A DNA stretch of 64,000 bases from an uncultured Lactobacillus sp. (GTDB lineage Bacteria; Bacillota; Bacilli; Lactobacillales; Lactobacillaceae): positions 1 through 64,000 of the forward strand of contig CAJLBJ010000002.1 in the NCBI GenBank assembly GCA_905204935.1, given 5' to 3'. Shown one piece after another: positions 11,729 through 22,560 of the stretch. Under the pieces are notes generated by a model. The model had not been told where the DNA came from and searched no databases. It saw nothing but the letters and a program-made list of their open reading frames with translations. The position numbers were made by a program, and so were the translations under genes. The stretch's first letter is position 1. Every line of letters begins with the position of its first letter.

Positions 11729-11932
11729 TTGACATTTAAGGTTAAAACATGTTACTCTGTTTAAGGTGCTTTATGTGAACAGTTCTCTTGAAAAATTCAA
11801 GATCGTGCTGGCTGTGAGCAGGTTAGCACACGTAAAACGTACATTGGGACGTTATTTTTTTAAACGAAAAAATGAAACTCCTGGATGTGTGTACTTAAAA
11901 ACATTATGAAATAAGGAAGGAGGAAGCTTTAG
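11729..11932 (+). promoter_or_regulatory. rpsL promoter and str-operon leader
   Basis: TTGACA (11729-11734), then an extended -10 TGt-TACTCT (hexamer 11753-11758, spacer 18). The leader of about 170 bases has a small hairpin AACGT/ACGTT followed directly by ATTTTTTT (about 11836-11859), which looks like an attenuator, and a GTGCT...AGCAC helix before it. A strong GGAAGGAGG precedes rpsL. The attenuator reading is inference. Confidence 0.65.
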
Positions 11933-12346
11933 ATGCCTACAATTAACCAATTAGTTCGTAAAGGTCGTAAATCTAAAGGTTCAAAATCTAATTCCCCAGC
12001 TTTAAACTTTGGGTACAATAGTTATAAGAAAGTACAAACAAATAACTCAGCTCCACAAAAACGTGGTGTTGCAACTCGTGTTGGTACAATGACACCTAAG
12101 AAGCCTAACTCAGCTTTACGTAAGTATGCTCGTGTTCGTTTATCTAACTTAATTGAAGTTACAGCTTATATTCCAGGTATCGGACACAACTTACAAGAAC
12201 ATAGTGTTGTTCTTATTCGTGGTGGTCGTGTAAAAGACTTACCTGGTGTTCGTTACCATATCGTTCGTGGTGCTTTAGATACAGCAGGTGTTGAAGGCCG
12301 TATGCAAAGCCGTTCTAAGTACGGTGCTAAGAAGCCTAAGAAATAA
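11933..12346 (+). CDS. rpsL: 30S ribosomal protein S12
   Basis: 137 residues, the normal S12 length. It sits in the decoding centre and governs fidelity. The two loops where streptomycin-resistance changes occur both carry the usual lysine (TPKKPNSA and GGRVKDLPG), so the sequence is wild type there. It heads the str operon with rpsG and fusA. tuf, which follows fusA in many bacteria, is not here. Confidence 0.97.
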   Translation: MPTINQLVRKGRKSKGSKSNSPALNFGYNSYKKVQTNNSAPQKRGVATRVGTMTPKKPNSALRKYARVRLSNLIEVTAYIPGIGHNLQEHSVVLIRGGRVKDLPGVRYHIVRGALDTAGVEGRMQSRSKYGAKKPKK

Positions 12347-12380
12347 TTTTAGTAACTAGTATTTGAGGAGGTTATTTTAA

Positions 12381-12851
12381 ATGCCAAGAAAAGGTGCCGT
12401 TGCAAAACGCGAAGTGCTCCCAGATCCAATTTATAACTCAAAATTGGTTACTCGCTTAATCAACCGTTTGATGTTAGATGGTAAGCGTGGGACTGCATCA
12501 AAGATTTTATACCAAGCATTTGATATTATTAAGGAACAAACAGGAAATGAACCATTGGATGTTTTTGAAGAAGCAATGAAGAACATCATGCCTGTACTTG
12601 AAGTTAAGGCACGTCGTGTTGGTGGTTCTAACTACCAAGTTCCTATTGAAGTTCGTCCAGATCGTCGTACAACTTTAGGTTTACGTTGGTTAGTTCAATA
12701 CTCACGTCTTCGTGGTGAACACACAATGTCCGAACGTTTAGCTAAAGAAATCATGGACGCAGCAAACAATACAGGTGCAGCTGTTAAGAAACGTGAAGAT
12801 ACACATAAGATGGCTGACGCTAACCGTGCATTCGCACATTATCGCTGGTAA
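12381..12851 (+). CDS. rpsG: 30S ribosomal protein S7
   Basis: 156 residues, complete. S7 nucleates assembly of the 30S head and touches E-site tRNA and mRNA. It lies 34 bases after rpsL with a GAGGAGG RBS. In E. coli S7 represses its own operon by binding between rpsL and rpsG; the short gap here gives little room for the same structure, so this control is not assumed. Confidence 0.97.
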   Translation: MPRKGAVAKREVLPDPIYNSKLVTRLINRLMLDGKRGTASKILYQAFDIIKEQTGNEPLDVFEEAMKNIMPVLEVKARRVGGSNYQVPIEVRPDRRTTLGLRWLVQYSRLRGEHTMSERLAKEIMDAANNTGAAVKKREDTHKMADANRAFAHYRW

Positions 12852-12914
12852 TTTTCACAAATGGCTGTTATATGGTTTGTTTAGTAAAGCCTATAATAGT
12901 CATTTTTTTGAAGG

Positions 12915-12942
12915 TTTACTTATTAATTCGATTAGTTATAAT
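12915..12942 (+). promoter_or_regulatory. possible fusA internal promoter
   Basis: TTTACT (12915-12920), 16-base spacer, consensus TATAAT (12937-12942), 30 bases before fusA in a 120-base gap. A second TATAAT at 12892-12897 has no good -35. This could boost fusA over the rpsL-rpsG part of the operon. Confidence 0.45.
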
Positions 12943-12971
12943 TTTTAATTTTGGAAGGAGAGAAATTCTCA

Positions 12972-15062
12972 ATGGCAAACAAACGTGAATTCCCATTGGA
13001 AAAAACACGTAACATCGGGATCGTAGCTCATATCGATGCTGGTAAGACAACTACAACCGAACGTATCTTGTATTATACAGGTAAGATCCACAAGATTGGT
13101 GAAACACATGATGGTGCTTCCCAAATGGACTGGATGGAACAAGAACAAGAACGTGGTATCACAATCACATCTGCTGCTACAACAGCTCAATGGAAAGAAA
13201 ACCGAATCAACATCATTGATACCCCAGGACACGTTGACTTTACAATCGAAGTTGAACGTTCATTACGTGTTCTTGACGGTGCGGTAGTTGTTTTGGATGC
13301 GCAATCCGGTGTTGAACCACAAACAGAAAACGTATGGCGTCAAGCTACAACATACGGTGTTCCACGTATCGTTTTTGTTAACAAGATGGATAAGATGGGT
13401 GCTAACTTTGATTATTCATGTGACACAATCAAGGATCGTCTTCAAGCAAATGCTGTGGCAGTTCAAATGCCTATCGGTTCTGAAGAAGACTTTGAAGGTG
13501 TTATTGACTTGATCGAAATGAAAGCCGATCTTTATGATGCCGATGAATTAGGAACAGAATGGGAAACTGTTGAAATTCCTGAAGAATACAAGGAAGAAGC
13601 AGAATCTCGTCGTGAAGCATTGATCGAAGCAGTTGCTGACGTTGATGAAGAAATCATGGAAAAATACTTGGGTGGCGAAGAAATCTCTAAAGAAGATTTG
13701 AAAGCAGCTATCCGTCGTGCAACTTTGAACCTTGATATGTTCCCTGTTTTTGCAGGTTCTGCTTTCAAGAACAAAGGTGTGCAAATGATGCTTGATGGGG
13801 TTAACGATTACTTACCATCTCCATTAGATGTTAAGCCATACGTTGCTACAAACCCTGACACAGATGAAGAAATCGATTTGATTGCTGATGATGAAAAACC
13901 ATTTGCTGGTTTAGCATTTAAGATTGCAACAGACCCATTTGTTGGTCGTTTAACATTCTTCCGTGTTTACACAGGTACTTTAGAAGCTGGTTCATATGTC
14001 TTGAACGCAACTAAAGGCAAGCGTGAACGTGTAGGTCGTTTATTGCAAATGCACTCTAACCATCGTAACGAAATTCCTGAAGTATTCTCTGGGGATATCG
14101 CTGCTGCTATCGGTTTGAAAGATACAACAACAGGTGACTCTTTAACAGATCCTAAGAACCCATTGATTCTTGAATCTATGGAATTCCCAGAACCAGTTAT
14201 CCAAGTTTCTGTTGAACCAAAATCTAAAGCAGACCGTGACAAGATGGATGTTGCTTTACAAAAACTTGCTGAAGAAGATCCATCATTCCGCGCTGAAACA
14301 AACCCTGAAACTGGTGAAACATTGATCGCTGGTATGGGTGAGTTGCACTTAGATATCATGGTTGATCGTATGAAACGTGAATTCAAGGTTGAAGCTAATG
14401 TTGGTGCACCTCAAGTTGCTTACCGTGAAACATTTACACAACAAGTTTCCGCTCAAGGTAAATTTGTTCGCCAATCTGGTGGTAAAGGTCAATACGGTGA
14501 TGTTTGGATTGAATTTACACCAAACGAAGAAGGTAAAGGCTTCGAATTTGAAGATGCAATCGTTGGTGGTGTTGTTCCTCGTGAATACATCCCATCAGTT
14601 GAACAAGGTTTGAAAGAAGCTATGCAAAACGGTGTCTTAGCTGGTTATCCATTAATCGATGTTAAGGCTAAGTTATATGATGGTAGCTACCATGATGTCG
14701 ATTCTAGTGAAGCTGCCTTCAAGGTTGCTGCTTCCTTAGCATTACGTAACGCAGCTCCTAAGGCTGGTGCCGTAATCTTAGAACCAGTGATGAAAGTTGA
14801 AATCATCGCTCCAGAAGATAACTTGGGTGATGTTATGGGTCACGTAACTGCTCGTCGTGGTCGTGTTGAAGGTATGGAAGCCCGTGGTAATACACAAGTT
14901 GTTAATGCATTTGTACCATTATCAGAAATGTTTGGTTATGCAACAACATTACGTTCTTCTACACAAGGTCGTGGTACTTTCACAATGACAATGGATCATT
15001 ACGAAGCTGTGCCTAAGTCAATCCAAGAAGAAATCATCAAGAAAAATGGTGGCAACGCCTAA
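12972..15062 (+). CDS. fusA: elongation factor G
   Basis: A 696-residue translational GTPase that drives translocation and, with RRF, ribosome recycling. G1 AHIDAGKT (19-26), G3 DTPGH (from D83) and G4 NKMD (about 137-140) are intact, followed by domains II-V. I start at ATG 12972, eleven bases after GGAAGGAG. An in-frame TTG at 12951 would place the RBS inside the gene and adds residues not found in EF-G. Codon use is strongly biased to favoured codons, as for a highly expressed gene. A perfect 12-bp hairpin terminator follows. Confidence 0.98.
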   Translation: MANKREFPLEKTRNIGIVAHIDAGKTTTTERILYYTGKIHKIGETHDGASQMDWMEQEQERGITITSAATTAQWKENRINIIDTPGHVDFTIEVERSLRVLDGAVVVLDAQSGVEPQTENVWRQATTYGVPRIVFVNKMDKMGANFDYSCDTIKDRLQANAVAVQMPIGSEEDFEGVIDLIEMKADLYDADELGTEWETVEIPEEYKEEAESRREALIEAVADVDEEIMEKYLGGEEISKEDLKAAIRRATLNLDMFPVFAGSAFKNKGVQMMLDGVNDYLPSPLDVKPYVATNPDTDEEIDLIADDEKPFAGLAFKIATDPFVGRLTFFRVYTGTLEAGSYVLNATKGKRERVGRLLQMHSNHRNEIPEVFSGDIAAAIGLKDTTTGDSLTDPKNPLILESMEFPEPVIQVSVEPKSKADRDKMDVALQKLAEEDPSFRAETNPETGETLIAGMGELHLDIMVDRMKREFKVEANVGAPQVAYRETFTQQVSAQGKFVRQSGGKGQYGDVWIEFTPNEEGKGFEFEDAIVGGVVPREYIPSVEQGLKEAMQNGVLAGYPLIDVKAKLYDGSYHDVDSSEAAFKVAASLALRNAAPKAGAVILEPVMKVEIIAPEDNLGDVMGHVTARRGRVEGMEARGNTQVVNAFVPLSEMFGYATTLRSSTQGRGTFTMTMDHYEAVPKSIQEEIIKKNGGNA

Positions 15063-15085
15063 TTTTTGAGATAAATTAAAACTAT

Positions 15086-15127
15086 TAAAGTCCTCTTTGC
15101 TGGAATTCCTAGTAAAGAGGACTTTTT
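15086..15127 (+). terminator. terminator after fusA
   Basis: AAAGTCCTCTTT (15087-15098) pairs perfectly with AAAGAGGACTTT (15114-15125) and ends in T. Its core belongs to a hairpin family also seen near 37.55 and 50.74 kb. Confidence 0.9.
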
Positions 15128-15210
15128 GTTTAGAAATTAGCCGGTAAGGTGTTAGGCTAAAAAAGTTTGGGAAATCGGCTTATTACTAATTTTTGCTATA
15201 GCTTTGAGAT

Positions 15211-15246
15211 AACTAAAAAGCGTTGGCACTTGACCAACGCTTTTTA
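15211..15246 (-). terminator. terminator after the M3 oligopeptidase gene
   Basis: AAAAAGCGTTGG (15215-15226) pairs with CCAACGCTTTTT (15234-15245). It sits right after the minus-strand gene and can act in both directions. Confidence 0.85.
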
Positions 15247-15247
15247 A

Positions 15248-17044
15248 TTAGATAAATTCTTTGCTTAAGGTAATAAATTCTTCGATGTCTTTGACAATCA
15301 TATCAATACCGGCTTGCCAGAAATCGGGTTTGGTTAAATCGACATTTAGATGTTTTTTAGCTAAATCTTCAGTGCTCATGCTAGCCGTATCGCGTAACAA
15401 GGCGATGTATTGGTCTTCAAATGAAGTTTCGCTTTGTAAGGCTTTAGCATAAATTCCCAAACTAAAGAGATAACCAAAAGTATATGGGAAGTTATAAAAG
15501 GCAACGTCATCAATGTAAAAATGTAACTTAGCAGCCCAAAATAGTGGATGATAGTTGGCTAAGCTGTTAGCATAGGCTTGCTTTTGAGCTGATACCATCA
15601 TTTCATTTAATTCATCGGCAGAAACAAGGCCTTGTTGACGAGCTTGATAGAAGTTGTTTTCAAAAATGTAGCGTGCATGGATGTTCATAAACATTGCAAT
15701 AGCATTTTGAATTTTAACGTCTAATAAATTGAGCTTTTCAGCCGGACTAGTTGCTTGTTTTAAGGTGGCATCGGCAACAATCAATTCAGCAAAAGTACTT
15801 GCTGTTTCAGCAACATTCATTGCATATTGTTGATTGAGATGCGGTAAATCCCACATCACGCTACTGTGAAAGGCATGACCTAATTCGTGTGCTAGGGTTG
15901 CAACTTCATTGACGGATTCGCCATAAGTCATGAAGATACGCGATTCTTTTGTTTCAGGTAAGCCAGCACAATATCCACCAGGGCGCTTGCCAGGGCGATC
16001 TTCGGCTTCGATCCAAGCTTTTTCAAAGGCTTCTTTTGCAAAAGAGGCCATCTTAGGACTAAATTTAGCGAAATTTTCAATGATAAAGTCAGCGGCTTGA
16101 TCAAAACTATAGCGTCTAGTTGTAAAATCACCAACTGTCACAGGCGCATCTTGGTCTTGCCAGCACATTTGTTCCTTGCCTAGAAGTTTAGCCTTGCAAT
16201 TTAAGAAGTCTACGAAAGGTTGCTTGTTTTGTGCAATTGTTGCCCACATTTGATCTAAAGTTGCTTGACTTAAGCGGTTATACTCACGGGCCTTTTGTAA
16301 ATGATCCGAGACATTGTGAAGTTTGTAGTCGGATAGTCTAAATCCATCGATATGATTAAGAGTATCGGCAAATAACGGAGCATAGCTTTGCCAAGCGGCT
16401 TCCCATTTGTTGAAAAGTTCTTGACGTAAGGCGGAATCATCAGAACTCATCATCAAGTTAAAGGCTTGCCCAGCTGATAATTGGGTTTCTTGACCATCAA
16501 GTACAGTAGTAATCTTGATTTGGGCCACGATGGTATCATAATGTTGACTCCAAGCTTTTAGGCCATCTAGACTCAAGGTGTTGATGATATTTTCTTGTTC
16601 ACTTGGCAATAAATCAGCACCATCTTTGCGGATTTCGTTTAAGCGAAAGGCGATTTGACTTAGTGCACCAGAAGTTAAAGTTTCCCATGTATCTGCTTGA
16701 ATCTGACCTAGTTTGGTAGCTAAAATGTTGGCTGCTAATTGATAAGCGGGTAATTTAGCAGCCAAAGTCCCGGTTAATTGTTTGGCTTTTTGATCTGCGG
16801 TGTTAGCAGAATTTAAAGCTTCGATAAAGGTACCACATTGTTCAAGTCCACCACTGATTTGTTCATCTAAAGAGATGATTTCTTGTAAGGCGTTAACATC
16901 TGCCAAAGCGGCATCAAAAGCATTGACTGCCGTAGTAAAAGTAGCAATTTGTTCATCCAACAATTCTAAGCGTTCTTGTAGCTTAGTTGAGGCACTGCCA
17001 CCAGGGAAAATAGTATCTAGATTCCAAACTAAAGAATAACTCAT
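15248..17044 (-). CDS. M3-family oligoendopeptidase (PepF-like)
   Basis: A 598-residue cytoplasmic zinc metallopeptidase that cuts short peptides, probably feeding amino acids from imported oligopeptides. The zinc motif HELGH is at about 386-390 (HELGHAFHS), with the downstream glutamate helix (MNVAETASTFAELIV) providing the third ligand. The N-terminus (YSLVWNLDTIFPGGS) matches the PepF/M3 subgroup known as M3_fam_3 rather than classical lactococcal PepF, so I give no symbol. ATG follows AAGGAG. It is convergent with fusA. The next gene upstream on this strand is the nicotinamidase, 25 bases away, so the two probably form one operon. Confidence 0.9.
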   Translation of the reverse strand: MSYSLVWNLDTIFPGGSASTKLQERLELLDEQIATFTTAVNAFDAALADVNALQEIISLDEQISGGLEQCGTFIEALNSANTADQKAKQLTGTLAAKLPAYQLAANILATKLGQIQADTWETLTSGALSQIAFRLNEIRKDGADLLPSEQENIINTLSLDGLKAWSQHYDTIVAQIKITTVLDGQETQLSAGQAFNLMMSSDDSALRQELFNKWEAAWQSYAPLFADTLNHIDGFRLSDYKLHNVSDHLQKAREYNRLSQATLDQMWATIAQNKQPFVDFLNCKAKLLGKEQMCWQDQDAPVTVGDFTTRRYSFDQAADFIIENFAKFSPKMASFAKEAFEKAWIEAEDRPGKRPGGYCAGLPETKESRIFMTYGESVNEVATLAHELGHAFHSSVMWDLPHLNQQYAMNVAETASTFAELIVADATLKQATSPAEKLNLLDVKIQNAIAMFMNIHARYIFENNFYQARQQGLVSADELNEMMVSAQKQAYANSLANYHPLFWAAKLHFYIDDVAFYNFPYTFGYLFSLGIYAKALQSETSFEDQYIALLRDTASMSTEDLAKKHLNVDLTKPDFWQAGIDMIVKDIEEFITLSKEFI

Positions 17045-17069
17045 AAAAAAACTCTCCTTATTATATAGA

Positions 17070-17618
17070 TTAAATGCTCTGGGCTCCTAAAGCATTTTGG
17101 AAGTGTCTAAGCGCCCATTGATGACCATCTGGATCAAAGCTAGCAATTCCATCTTTTGGAATTACTAGTTGATAGTTTAAGTTATACGCGCTAATTGCGG
17201 TATGTAAAACGCAAATATCACTGCATACTCCAGTCAAACAAAGTTCGTTGACCTGGCGTTCACGCAAAAAGTTATCCAGGTTAGTATTTTGAAAACTTGA
17301 ATAACGGTTCTTATCAAAATAGTAGACTTGTGGACTATCTTGGTGTTGCGCAAACCAGGTGCCGATTTTACCGTAAAGTTGTTGTCCTTTAGAACCTTGG
17401 AGATTATGTGGGGCAAATAACTTTGTTTCGGGATGATAAGGATCATTAGCTTGATGACAATCGGTCGGAAAGATGACATAATCGCCATTAGCAAAGTATT
17501 CTTCAATTAAACTTAAAATTTTATCTTCAATTTCTAATCCGGGCTGACCACAAGATAAAGCCCCATCTAATGCGATAAAATCGTTAGTATAATCGATAAC
17601 CAATAATGCTTTTTTCAT
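17070..17618 (-). CDS. pncA: nicotinamidase (isochorismatase family)
   Basis: 182 residues. It hydrolyses nicotinamide to nicotinate for NAD salvage. The catalytic triad is visible as D9 (LLVIDYTNDF), K103 (YFDKNRY) and C136 (VCSDICVLHTA). Metal ligands D53, H55 (PTDCH) and H71 (APHN) are in place, which favours nicotinamidase over other isochorismatase-like hydrolases. ATG follows TAAGGAG. It precedes the M3 peptidase gene on the same strand, probably co-transcribed. The pairing of NAD salvage with a peptidase is common in lactobacilli and has no obvious functional meaning. Confidence 0.88.
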   Translation of the reverse strand: MKKALLVIDYTNDFIALDGALSCGQPGLEIEDKILSLIEEYFANGDYVIFPTDCHQANDPYHPETKLFAPHNLQGSKGQQLYGKIGTWFAQHQDSPQVYYFDKNRYSSFQNTNLDNFLRERQVNELCLTGVCSDICVLHTAISAYNLNYQLVIPKDGIASFDPDGHQWALRHFQNALGAQSI

Positions 17619-17792
17619 AATAAATTAAAAACTCCTTAGATTTCACTTGGTTTATAGTAATAATAGAATATAAAGTCTGGTAGGTAAAGAGAATTTTCTG
17701 AAAAAAAGTTAGAAAATCTTATTGGCATATAATTCAAGATTCAAGAAGCTTAATATAACGCTCTTTTTTTGAAAAAAAACTAAAAAAAGTTC

Positions 17793-17821
17793 TTGCATCT
17801 AAAATCAGTTTGCGGTATTAT
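17793..17821 (+). promoter_or_regulatory. S10 operon promoter
   Basis: TTGCAT (17793-17798), 17-base spacer, TATTAT (17816-17821). It is preceded by A/T tracts that could act as an UP element. It drives about 11 kb of ribosomal genes. Confidence 0.8.
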
Positions 17822-17829
17822 GGATAAGT

Positions 17830-17984
17830 ACCTGTGCAAGGGACAGGTGCATGATTTAGTTGTTTAACTTATTAATAAGCTATGATGTGGAAGGTTGCGA
17901 CACACCCGGATGCTTTGCCACGAGCGTATCGGTAATTTCCACGGAGCTAGTCTTATTTTTAAAATAGACGAAGGAGGTAACAAG
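17830..17984 (+). promoter_or_regulatory. structured S10-operon leader RNA
   Basis: Two hairpins can be drawn. ACCTGT (17830-17835) pairs with ACAGGT (17843-17848). A larger arm closes with AGCT (17878-17881)/AGCT (17945-17948) and GTGGAA (17887-17892)/TTCCAC (17937-17942), enclosing a GC-richer, conserved-looking core (TGCGACACACCCGG). The stretch is more GC-rich than its surroundings and not credibly coding. In E. coli a leader at this position is the target of L4 autoregulation; which protein binds here is unknown. Together with the pncA upstream region this is all I see between 17619 and rpsJ. Confidence 0.6.
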
Positions 17985-18293
17985 ATGGCAAAACAAAAAA
18001 TTCGTATCCGTCTTAAAGCATACGAACATCGCATTTTAGATCAATCCGCAGACAAGATTGTGGAAACAGCAAAGAGAACAGGTGCTCAAATTTCTGGTCC
18101 AATTCCTTTGCCAACAGAACGTACTTTATATACAGTTATCCGTTCACCACATAAGTACAAGGATTCTCGTGAACAATTTGAAATGCGCACACACAAGCGT
18201 TTGATTGATATCGTAAATCCAACACCTAAGACAGTTGATGCTTTGATGAAGCTTGACTTACCATCTGGTGTAGATATCGAAATCAAATTATAA
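17985..18293 (+). CDS. rpsJ: 30S ribosomal protein S10
   Basis: 102 residues, the standard length. It lies in the 30S head and, with NusB, acts in antitermination. I start at ATG 17985 after GAAGGAGG. An in-frame TTG at 17895 would add 30 residues made from the structured leader, including several cysteines and histidines foreign to S10, and is rejected. First gene of the S10-spc superoperon. Confidence 0.97.
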   Translation: MAKQKIRIRLKAYEHRILDQSADKIVETAKRTGAQISGPIPLPTERTLYTVIRSPHKYKDSREQFEMRTHKRLIDIVNPTPKTVDALMKLDLPSGVDIEIKL

Positions 18294-18331
18294 TATTAAA
18301 CTAAAAAATAAAATTAATTGGAGGTGTACTC

Positions 18332-18955
18332 ATGACCACTAAAGGAATCTTAGGAAAAAAAGTAGGGATGACTCAAGTCTTCACTGAAAACGGGGAATTA
18401 GTTCCTGTAACAGTTGTTGAAGTTGGTACTAACGTTGTTTTACAAGTTAAAACTGTGGAAAACGACGGCTACGAAGCTGTTCAATTAGGTTTCGACGACC
18501 AACGTGCAGTCAAAGCTAACAAACCTGCTAAAGGTCATGCAGCAAAAGCAAATACTGCTCCTAAGCGCTTCGTTCGTGAAATCCGCGATGTTGAGCTTGG
18601 AGAATACAAAGTCGGTGACGAAATCAAGGCTGATATTTTCGAAGCTGGCGACAACGTAGACGTAACAGGTACGTCTAAAGGACATGGTTTCCAAGGCAAT
18701 ATCAAACGTTGGGGACAAAGTCGTGGACCAATGGCTCACGGTTCTCGTTACCATCGTCGACCTGGTTCAATGGGTTCAATCATTAACCGCGTCTTTGCTG
18801 GAAAAGTGTTACCTGGACGTATGGGTGGCAATCGAGTAACGATCCAAAACTTGGAAATCGTTAAAGCTGATACAGAAAATGGCGTACTTTTGATCAAGGG
18901 TAACGTACCTGGCGCAAACAAGTCATTCGTTACAATCAAGAGTACAGTAAAATAA
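18332..18955 (+). CDS. rplC: 50S ribosomal protein L3
   Basis: 207 residues. L3 is an early assembly protein whose long loop reaches the peptidyl-transferase centre; the loop region ([12 protein letters not shown] and [14 protein letters not shown]) is intact and shows the usual residues. ATG follows TTGGAGGTG. It lies 38 bases after rpsJ and 24 before rplD. Confidence 0.97.
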   Translation: MTTKGILGKKVGMTQVFTENGELVPVTVVEVGTNVVLQVKTVENDGYEAVQLGFDDQRAVKANKPAKGHAAKANTAPKRFVREIRDVELGEYKVGDEIKADIFEAGDNVDVTGTSKGHGFQGNIKRWGQSRGPMAHGSRYHRRPGSMGSIINRVFAGKVLPGRMGGNRVTIQNLEIVKADTENGVLLIKGNVPGANKSFVTIKSTVK

Positions 18956-18979
18956 TAGAGGAAGGGAGGAAATTTAAAC

Positions 18980-19603
18980 ATGCCTACAGTTGCATTATTT
19001 AAACAAGATGGTAGCAAGAATGGTGAAGTTACATTAAATGACGCTATTTTTGGTATCGAACCAAACAACAATGTAGTATTTGACGCAGTGATCATGCAAC
19101 GCGCATCATTACGTCAAGGTACACACGCTGTTAAGAATAGAAGTGCTGTGCGCGGTGGTGGCCGCAAACCATGGCGTCAAAAGGGTACAGGTCGTGCTCG
19201 CCAAGGTTCTATCCGTTCACCACAATGGGTAGGTGGCGGTACCGTATTTGGTCCTACACCACGTTCATACGCATACAAACTTCCACGCAAAGTTCGTCGT
19301 TTGGCTATCAAGTCTGTCCTTTCCCAAAAGGTCTTAGATGAAAGCTTAGTAGTTGTTGATGCATTGAGCTTCGAACAACCAAAGACAAAGGCATTTGCAG
19401 AAGTTTTAAGTAACTTAGATGTTAAATCCAAAGTTTTAGTAGTTCTTGAAGATGACAACAAGTTAGCTGCTTTAGCTGCACGTAATTTACCAAACGTAAC
19501 AGTTATCCCAGCAAAAGGCTTGAACGTTTTAGACGTTGTTAACAACGACAAGATGGTCATCACTCAAGGAGCTCTTTCTCAAGTAGAGGAGGTTCTTGCA
19601 TAA
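18980..19603 (+). CDS. rplD: 50S ribosomal protein L4
   Basis: 207 residues. The extended loop that lines the exit tunnel ([19 protein letters not shown]) is present without macrolide-type changes that I can recognise. In E. coli L4 represses this operon through the leader; here this is only a possibility. Its stop codon overlaps the rplW start (TAATG), which suggests translational coupling. Confidence 0.97.
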   Translation: MPTVALFKQDGSKNGEVTLNDAIFGIEPNNNVVFDAVIMQRASLRQGTHAVKNRSAVRGGGRKPWRQKGTGRARQGSIRSPQWVGGGTVFGPTPRSYAYKLPRKVRRLAIKSVLSQKVLDESLVVVDALSFEQPKTKAFAEVLSNLDVKSKVLVVLEDDNKLAALAARNLPNVTVIPAKGLNVLDVVNNDKMVITQGALSQVEEVLA

Positions 19604-19890
19604 TGGAAGCACGCGATGTAATCTTACGTCCAGTTATCACCGAAGCATCTATGGCTGATATGGACAACAAACGTTACACATTTGACGTTGACACACGCGC
19701 AACAAAGTACCAAATCAAAGATGCTGTTGAAGAAATCTTTGGTGTGCAAGTTGCTAAAGTTAATGTTATGAATGTTAAAGGCAAAAAGAAACGCATGGGT
19801 CGTTACGAAGGCTACACAAAGAAGCGTCGTAAGGCAATCGTTACTTTATCTGCTGATTCTAAAGAAATTACATTATTCAACGAAGAATAA
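19603..19890 (+). CDS. rplW: 50S ribosomal protein L23
   Basis: 95 residues. L23 forms the docking site for trigger factor and SRP at the tunnel exit; its internal loop carries the usual basic run [11 protein letters not shown]. It begins at the A of the rplD stop codon, with the SD AGAGGAGG inside rplD. Confidence 0.96.
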   Translation: MEARDVILRPVITEASMADMDNKRYTFDVDTRATKYQIKDAVEEIFGVQVAKVNVMNVKGKKKRMGRYEGYTKKRRKAIVTLSADSKEITLFNEE

Positions 19891-19918
19891 TTATATCTAT
19901 CAATAGGAGGGAAACATA

Positions 19919-20752
19919 GTGGGGATCAAGAAATTCAAACCAACCTCTAACGGTCGCCGTAATATGACAGGTTCTGACTTTGCTGAAATCACAAAGACAA
20001 AACCTGAAAAGTCATTGCTTGTATCTCAAAGCAAGACAGCTGGTCGTAACTCATACGGCCGTATCACAGTACGTCACCGTGGTGGTGGTCACAAACGTCA
20101 ATACCGTTTGATTGATTTCAAACGTGTTAAAGATAACGTTCCTGCAGTCGTTAAAGCAATCGAATATGATCCAAACCGTTCAGCTAACATCGCTTTAATC
20201 GTTTATGCTGATGGTGTGAAATCATACATCATTGCACCTAAAGGTCTTGAAGTTGGCCAAACAATTCAATCCGGTAAGGATGCAGATATTAAGGTAGGTA
20301 ACTGCTTATCATTAGCTGATATTCCTGTCGGTACAGTTATCCACAACATTGAATTAAAACCTGGTAAAGGTGGACAATTAGTTCGTTCAGCTGGTACATC
20401 AGCTCAATTACTTGGTAAAGAAGGCAAGTACGCAATCGTTCGTTTAACTTCTGGTGAAGTTCGTATGATTCTTGTTACATGCCGCGCAACAATTGGTGCT
20501 GTTGGTAATGAACAACACGAATTGATTAACATCGGTAAAGCTGGTCGTTCTCGTTGGGCTGGCAAGCGTCCACAATCTCGTGGTTCTGTAATGAACCCTA
20601 ACGATCACCCACACGGTGGTGGTGAAGGTAGAGCTCCTGTTGGTCGTCCAAGTCCAATGTCTCCATGGGGCAAGAAGACTTCTGGTAACAAGACACGCTC
20701 TAAGAAAGCTCGTTCTAATAAATTTATCGTACGTAAACGTAACAAGAAATAA
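19919..20752 (+). CDS. rplB: 50S ribosomal protein L2
   Basis: 277 residues from a GTG start after AGGAGG. L2 is essential for subunit association and peptidyl transfer; the conserved histidine loop [14 protein letters not shown] near the C-terminus is intact, as is the basic tail. The next gene is 49 bases on. Confidence 0.97.
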   Translation: MGIKKFKPTSNGRRNMTGSDFAEITKTKPEKSLLVSQSKTAGRNSYGRITVRHRGGGHKRQYRLIDFKRVKDNVPAVVKAIEYDPNRSANIALIVYADGVKSYIIAPKGLEVGQTIQSGKDADIKVGNCLSLADIPVGTVIHNIELKPGKGGQLVRSAGTSAQLLGKEGKYAIVRLTSGEVRMILVTCRATIGAVGNEQHELINIGKAGRSRWAGKRPQSRGSVMNPNDHPHGGGEGRAPVGRPSPMSPWGKKTSGNKTRSKKARSNKFIVRKRNKK

Positions 20753-20801
20753 TCACTTAGCCTTTGCCGCTTAGTGGTTTGATCCGAAAGGAGGACAAAC
20801 T

Positions 20802-21083
20802 TTGAGTCGTAGTTTGAAAAAAGGACCTTTCGTCGATGCTCATTTGATGAAGAAGGTTGAAGCACAAGCTGATCAAGAAAAGAAATCTGTTATTAAGACA
20901 TGGTCACGTCGTTCCACGATCTTCCCTAGTTTCATTGGCTACACGATCGCTGTATACGATGGTCGTAAGCATGTTCCTGTTTACATCCAAGAAGATATGG
21001 TTGGCCACAAATTAGGTGAATTCGTACCAACACGTACATTCCATGGTCATGCTTCTGACGATAAGAAGACAGGTAGAAAATAA
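20802..21083 (+). CDS. rpsS: 30S ribosomal protein S19
   Basis: 93 residues from TTG, seven bases after AAAGGAGG. S19 forms a heterodimer with S13 in the 30S head and contacts the A-site finger. The start [11 protein letters not shown] is the family standard, which supports the TTG. Confidence 0.96.
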   Translation: MSRSLKKGPFVDAHLMKKVEAQADQEKKSVIKTWSRRSTIFPSFIGYTIAVYDGRKHVPVYIQEDMVGHKLGEFVPTRTFHGHASDDKKTGRK

Positions 21084-21104
21084 TACTAAGGGAGGAAAAT
21101 ACCA

Positions 21105-21452
21105 ATGGCTGAACAAATCACATCAGCAAAAGCAACTGCTCGCGTAGTTCGAATCCCTGCACGTAAAGCCCGTCTTGTGATCGATCTTATCCGTGGCAAG
21201 AGTGTTGCTGAAGCATTAGGGATCTTGGCTTACACACCAAGATCTGGTGCATATCTTATTGAAAAAGTTTTAAAATCCGCGATCGCAAACGCTGAAAATA
21301 ACTTTGACTTAGATGTTGAAGATTTATATGTAAGCGAAGCTTATGTTAACGAAGGACCAACTTTGAAACGTTTCCGTCCTCGTGCAAAAGGTTCTGCTTC
21401 TCCAATCAACAAACGCACAAGTCATATCACAGTAGTTGTATCTGTAAAATAA
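21105..21452 (+). CDS. rplV: 50S ribosomal protein L22
   Basis: 115 residues. The beta-hairpin that reaches the exit tunnel ([24 protein letters not shown]) is intact, without the deletions or duplications linked to macrolide resistance. ATG follows GGGAGG. It ends 13 bases before rpsC. Confidence 0.96.
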   Translation: MAEQITSAKATARVVRIPARKARLVIDLIRGKSVAEALGILAYTPRSGAYLIEKVLKSAIANAENNFDLDVEDLYVSEAYVNEGPTLKRFRPRAKGSASPINKRTSHITVVVSVK

Positions 21453-21465
21453 GGAGGGATAACGC

Positions 21466-22122
21466 GTGGGTCAAAAAGTAAATCCAACTGGGTTACGTGT
21501 CGGAATCATTCGTGATTGGGACTCCAAGTGGTATGCAGAAAAAGATTTTGCTGCAAACTTACACGAAGATTTGAAAATCCGTCAATATATTCAAAAGAAA
21601 TTAGCCGACGCTTCTGTCTCTATCGTAGAAATCGAACGTGCTGCAAAGCGTGTTAACGTTTCTATCCATACTGCAAAACCAGGTATGGTTATCGGTAAAG
21701 GCGGATCTGAAGTAGAAAAACTTCGTAAAGAATTGAACAACTTAACAGGTAAGAAAATCCACATCAACATTGTGGAAATCAAGAAACCTGATTTGGATGC
21801 AAAATTAGTTGGCGAAAGCATCACACAACAATTAGAAAACCGTGTTGCATTCCGTCGTGCTATGAAACAAGCAATCCAACGTACAATGCGTGCAGGCGCA
21901 AAAGGTATCAAGGTTCAAGTTGCTGGCCGTTTGAACGGTGCAGATATGTCCCGTGTAGAACGCTTCTCAGAAGGAACTGTTCCATTGCATACTTTACGTG
22001 CTGATATTGATTACGCATGGGAAGAAGCAATCACAACTTACGGTAAATTAGGCGTTAAAGTTTGGATCTACCGTGGTGAAGTTTTACCAGCTAAGAAAGA
22101 AAATAGCAAAGGAGGGAAATAA
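21466..22122 (+). CDS. rpsC: 30S ribosomal protein S3
   Basis: 218 residues from GTG after AAGGAGG. The KH domain motif [15 protein letters not shown] is present. S3 lines the mRNA entry tunnel and has helicase activity with S4. The gene's last codons contain AAAGGAGG, the RBS of rplP, whose ATG lies 4 bases after the rpsC stop. Confidence 0.97.
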   Translation: MGQKVNPTGLRVGIIRDWDSKWYAEKDFAANLHEDLKIRQYIQKKLADASVSIVEIERAAKRVNVSIHTAKPGMVIGKGGSEVEKLRKELNNLTGKKIHINIVEIKKPDLDAKLVGESITQQLENRVAFRRAMKQAIQRTMRAGAKGIKVQVAGRLNGADMSRVERFSEGTVPLHTLRADIDYAWEEAITTYGKLGVKVWIYRGEVLPAKKENSKGGK

Positions 22123-22125
22123 TCT

Positions 22126-22560
22126 ATGTTAGTACCAAAACGTGTAAAGCACCGTCGTGAATTCCGTGGTAAAATGCGCGGGGAAGCAAAAGGCGGTAAG
22201 GAAGTAACATTCGGTCAATACGGTTTGCAAGCAACTGAATCTCATTGGATTACAAACCGTCAAATCGAAGCTGCTCGTATCGCTATGACTCGTTACATGA
22301 AGCGTGGTGGGAAAGTTTGGATTAAAATTTTCCCTCACAAATCATACACAGCTAAAGCAATTGGTGTTCGTATGGGTTCCGGGAAAGGTGCTCCTGAAGG
22401 TTGGGTAGCTCCTGTTAAGCGCGGTAAAGTTATGTTTGAAATCGCCGGCGTTTCAGAAGAAGTTGCTCGCGAAGCTTTACGTTTAGCTTCCCACAAGCTC
22501 CCAGTGAAGACTAAGTTCGTAATACGTGAGGAAGTAGGTGGCGAATCAAATGAAGGCTAA
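22126..22560 (+). CDS. rplP: 50S ribosomal protein L16
   Basis: 144 residues. L16 organises the A-site tRNA elbow region and binds 23S rRNA late in assembly. The conserved [19 protein letters not shown] stretch is intact, containing the arginine/histidine environment hit by evernimicin-type resistance in other species. The 3' end overlaps rpmC. Confidence 0.96.
   Translation: MLVPKRVKHRREFRGKMRGEAKGGKEVTFGQYGLQATESHWITNRQIEAARIAMTRYMKRGGKVWIKIFPHKSYTAKAIGVRMGSGKGAPEGWVAPVKRGKVMFEIAGVSEEVAREALRLASHKLPVKTKFVIREEVGGESNEG

Noticed and set aside
17895..17984. 30-residue N-terminal extension of S10 from an in-frame TTG
   Set aside because: It falls in the structured leader, gives an unlikely sequence, and the true ATG has a strong GAAGGAGG just before it.
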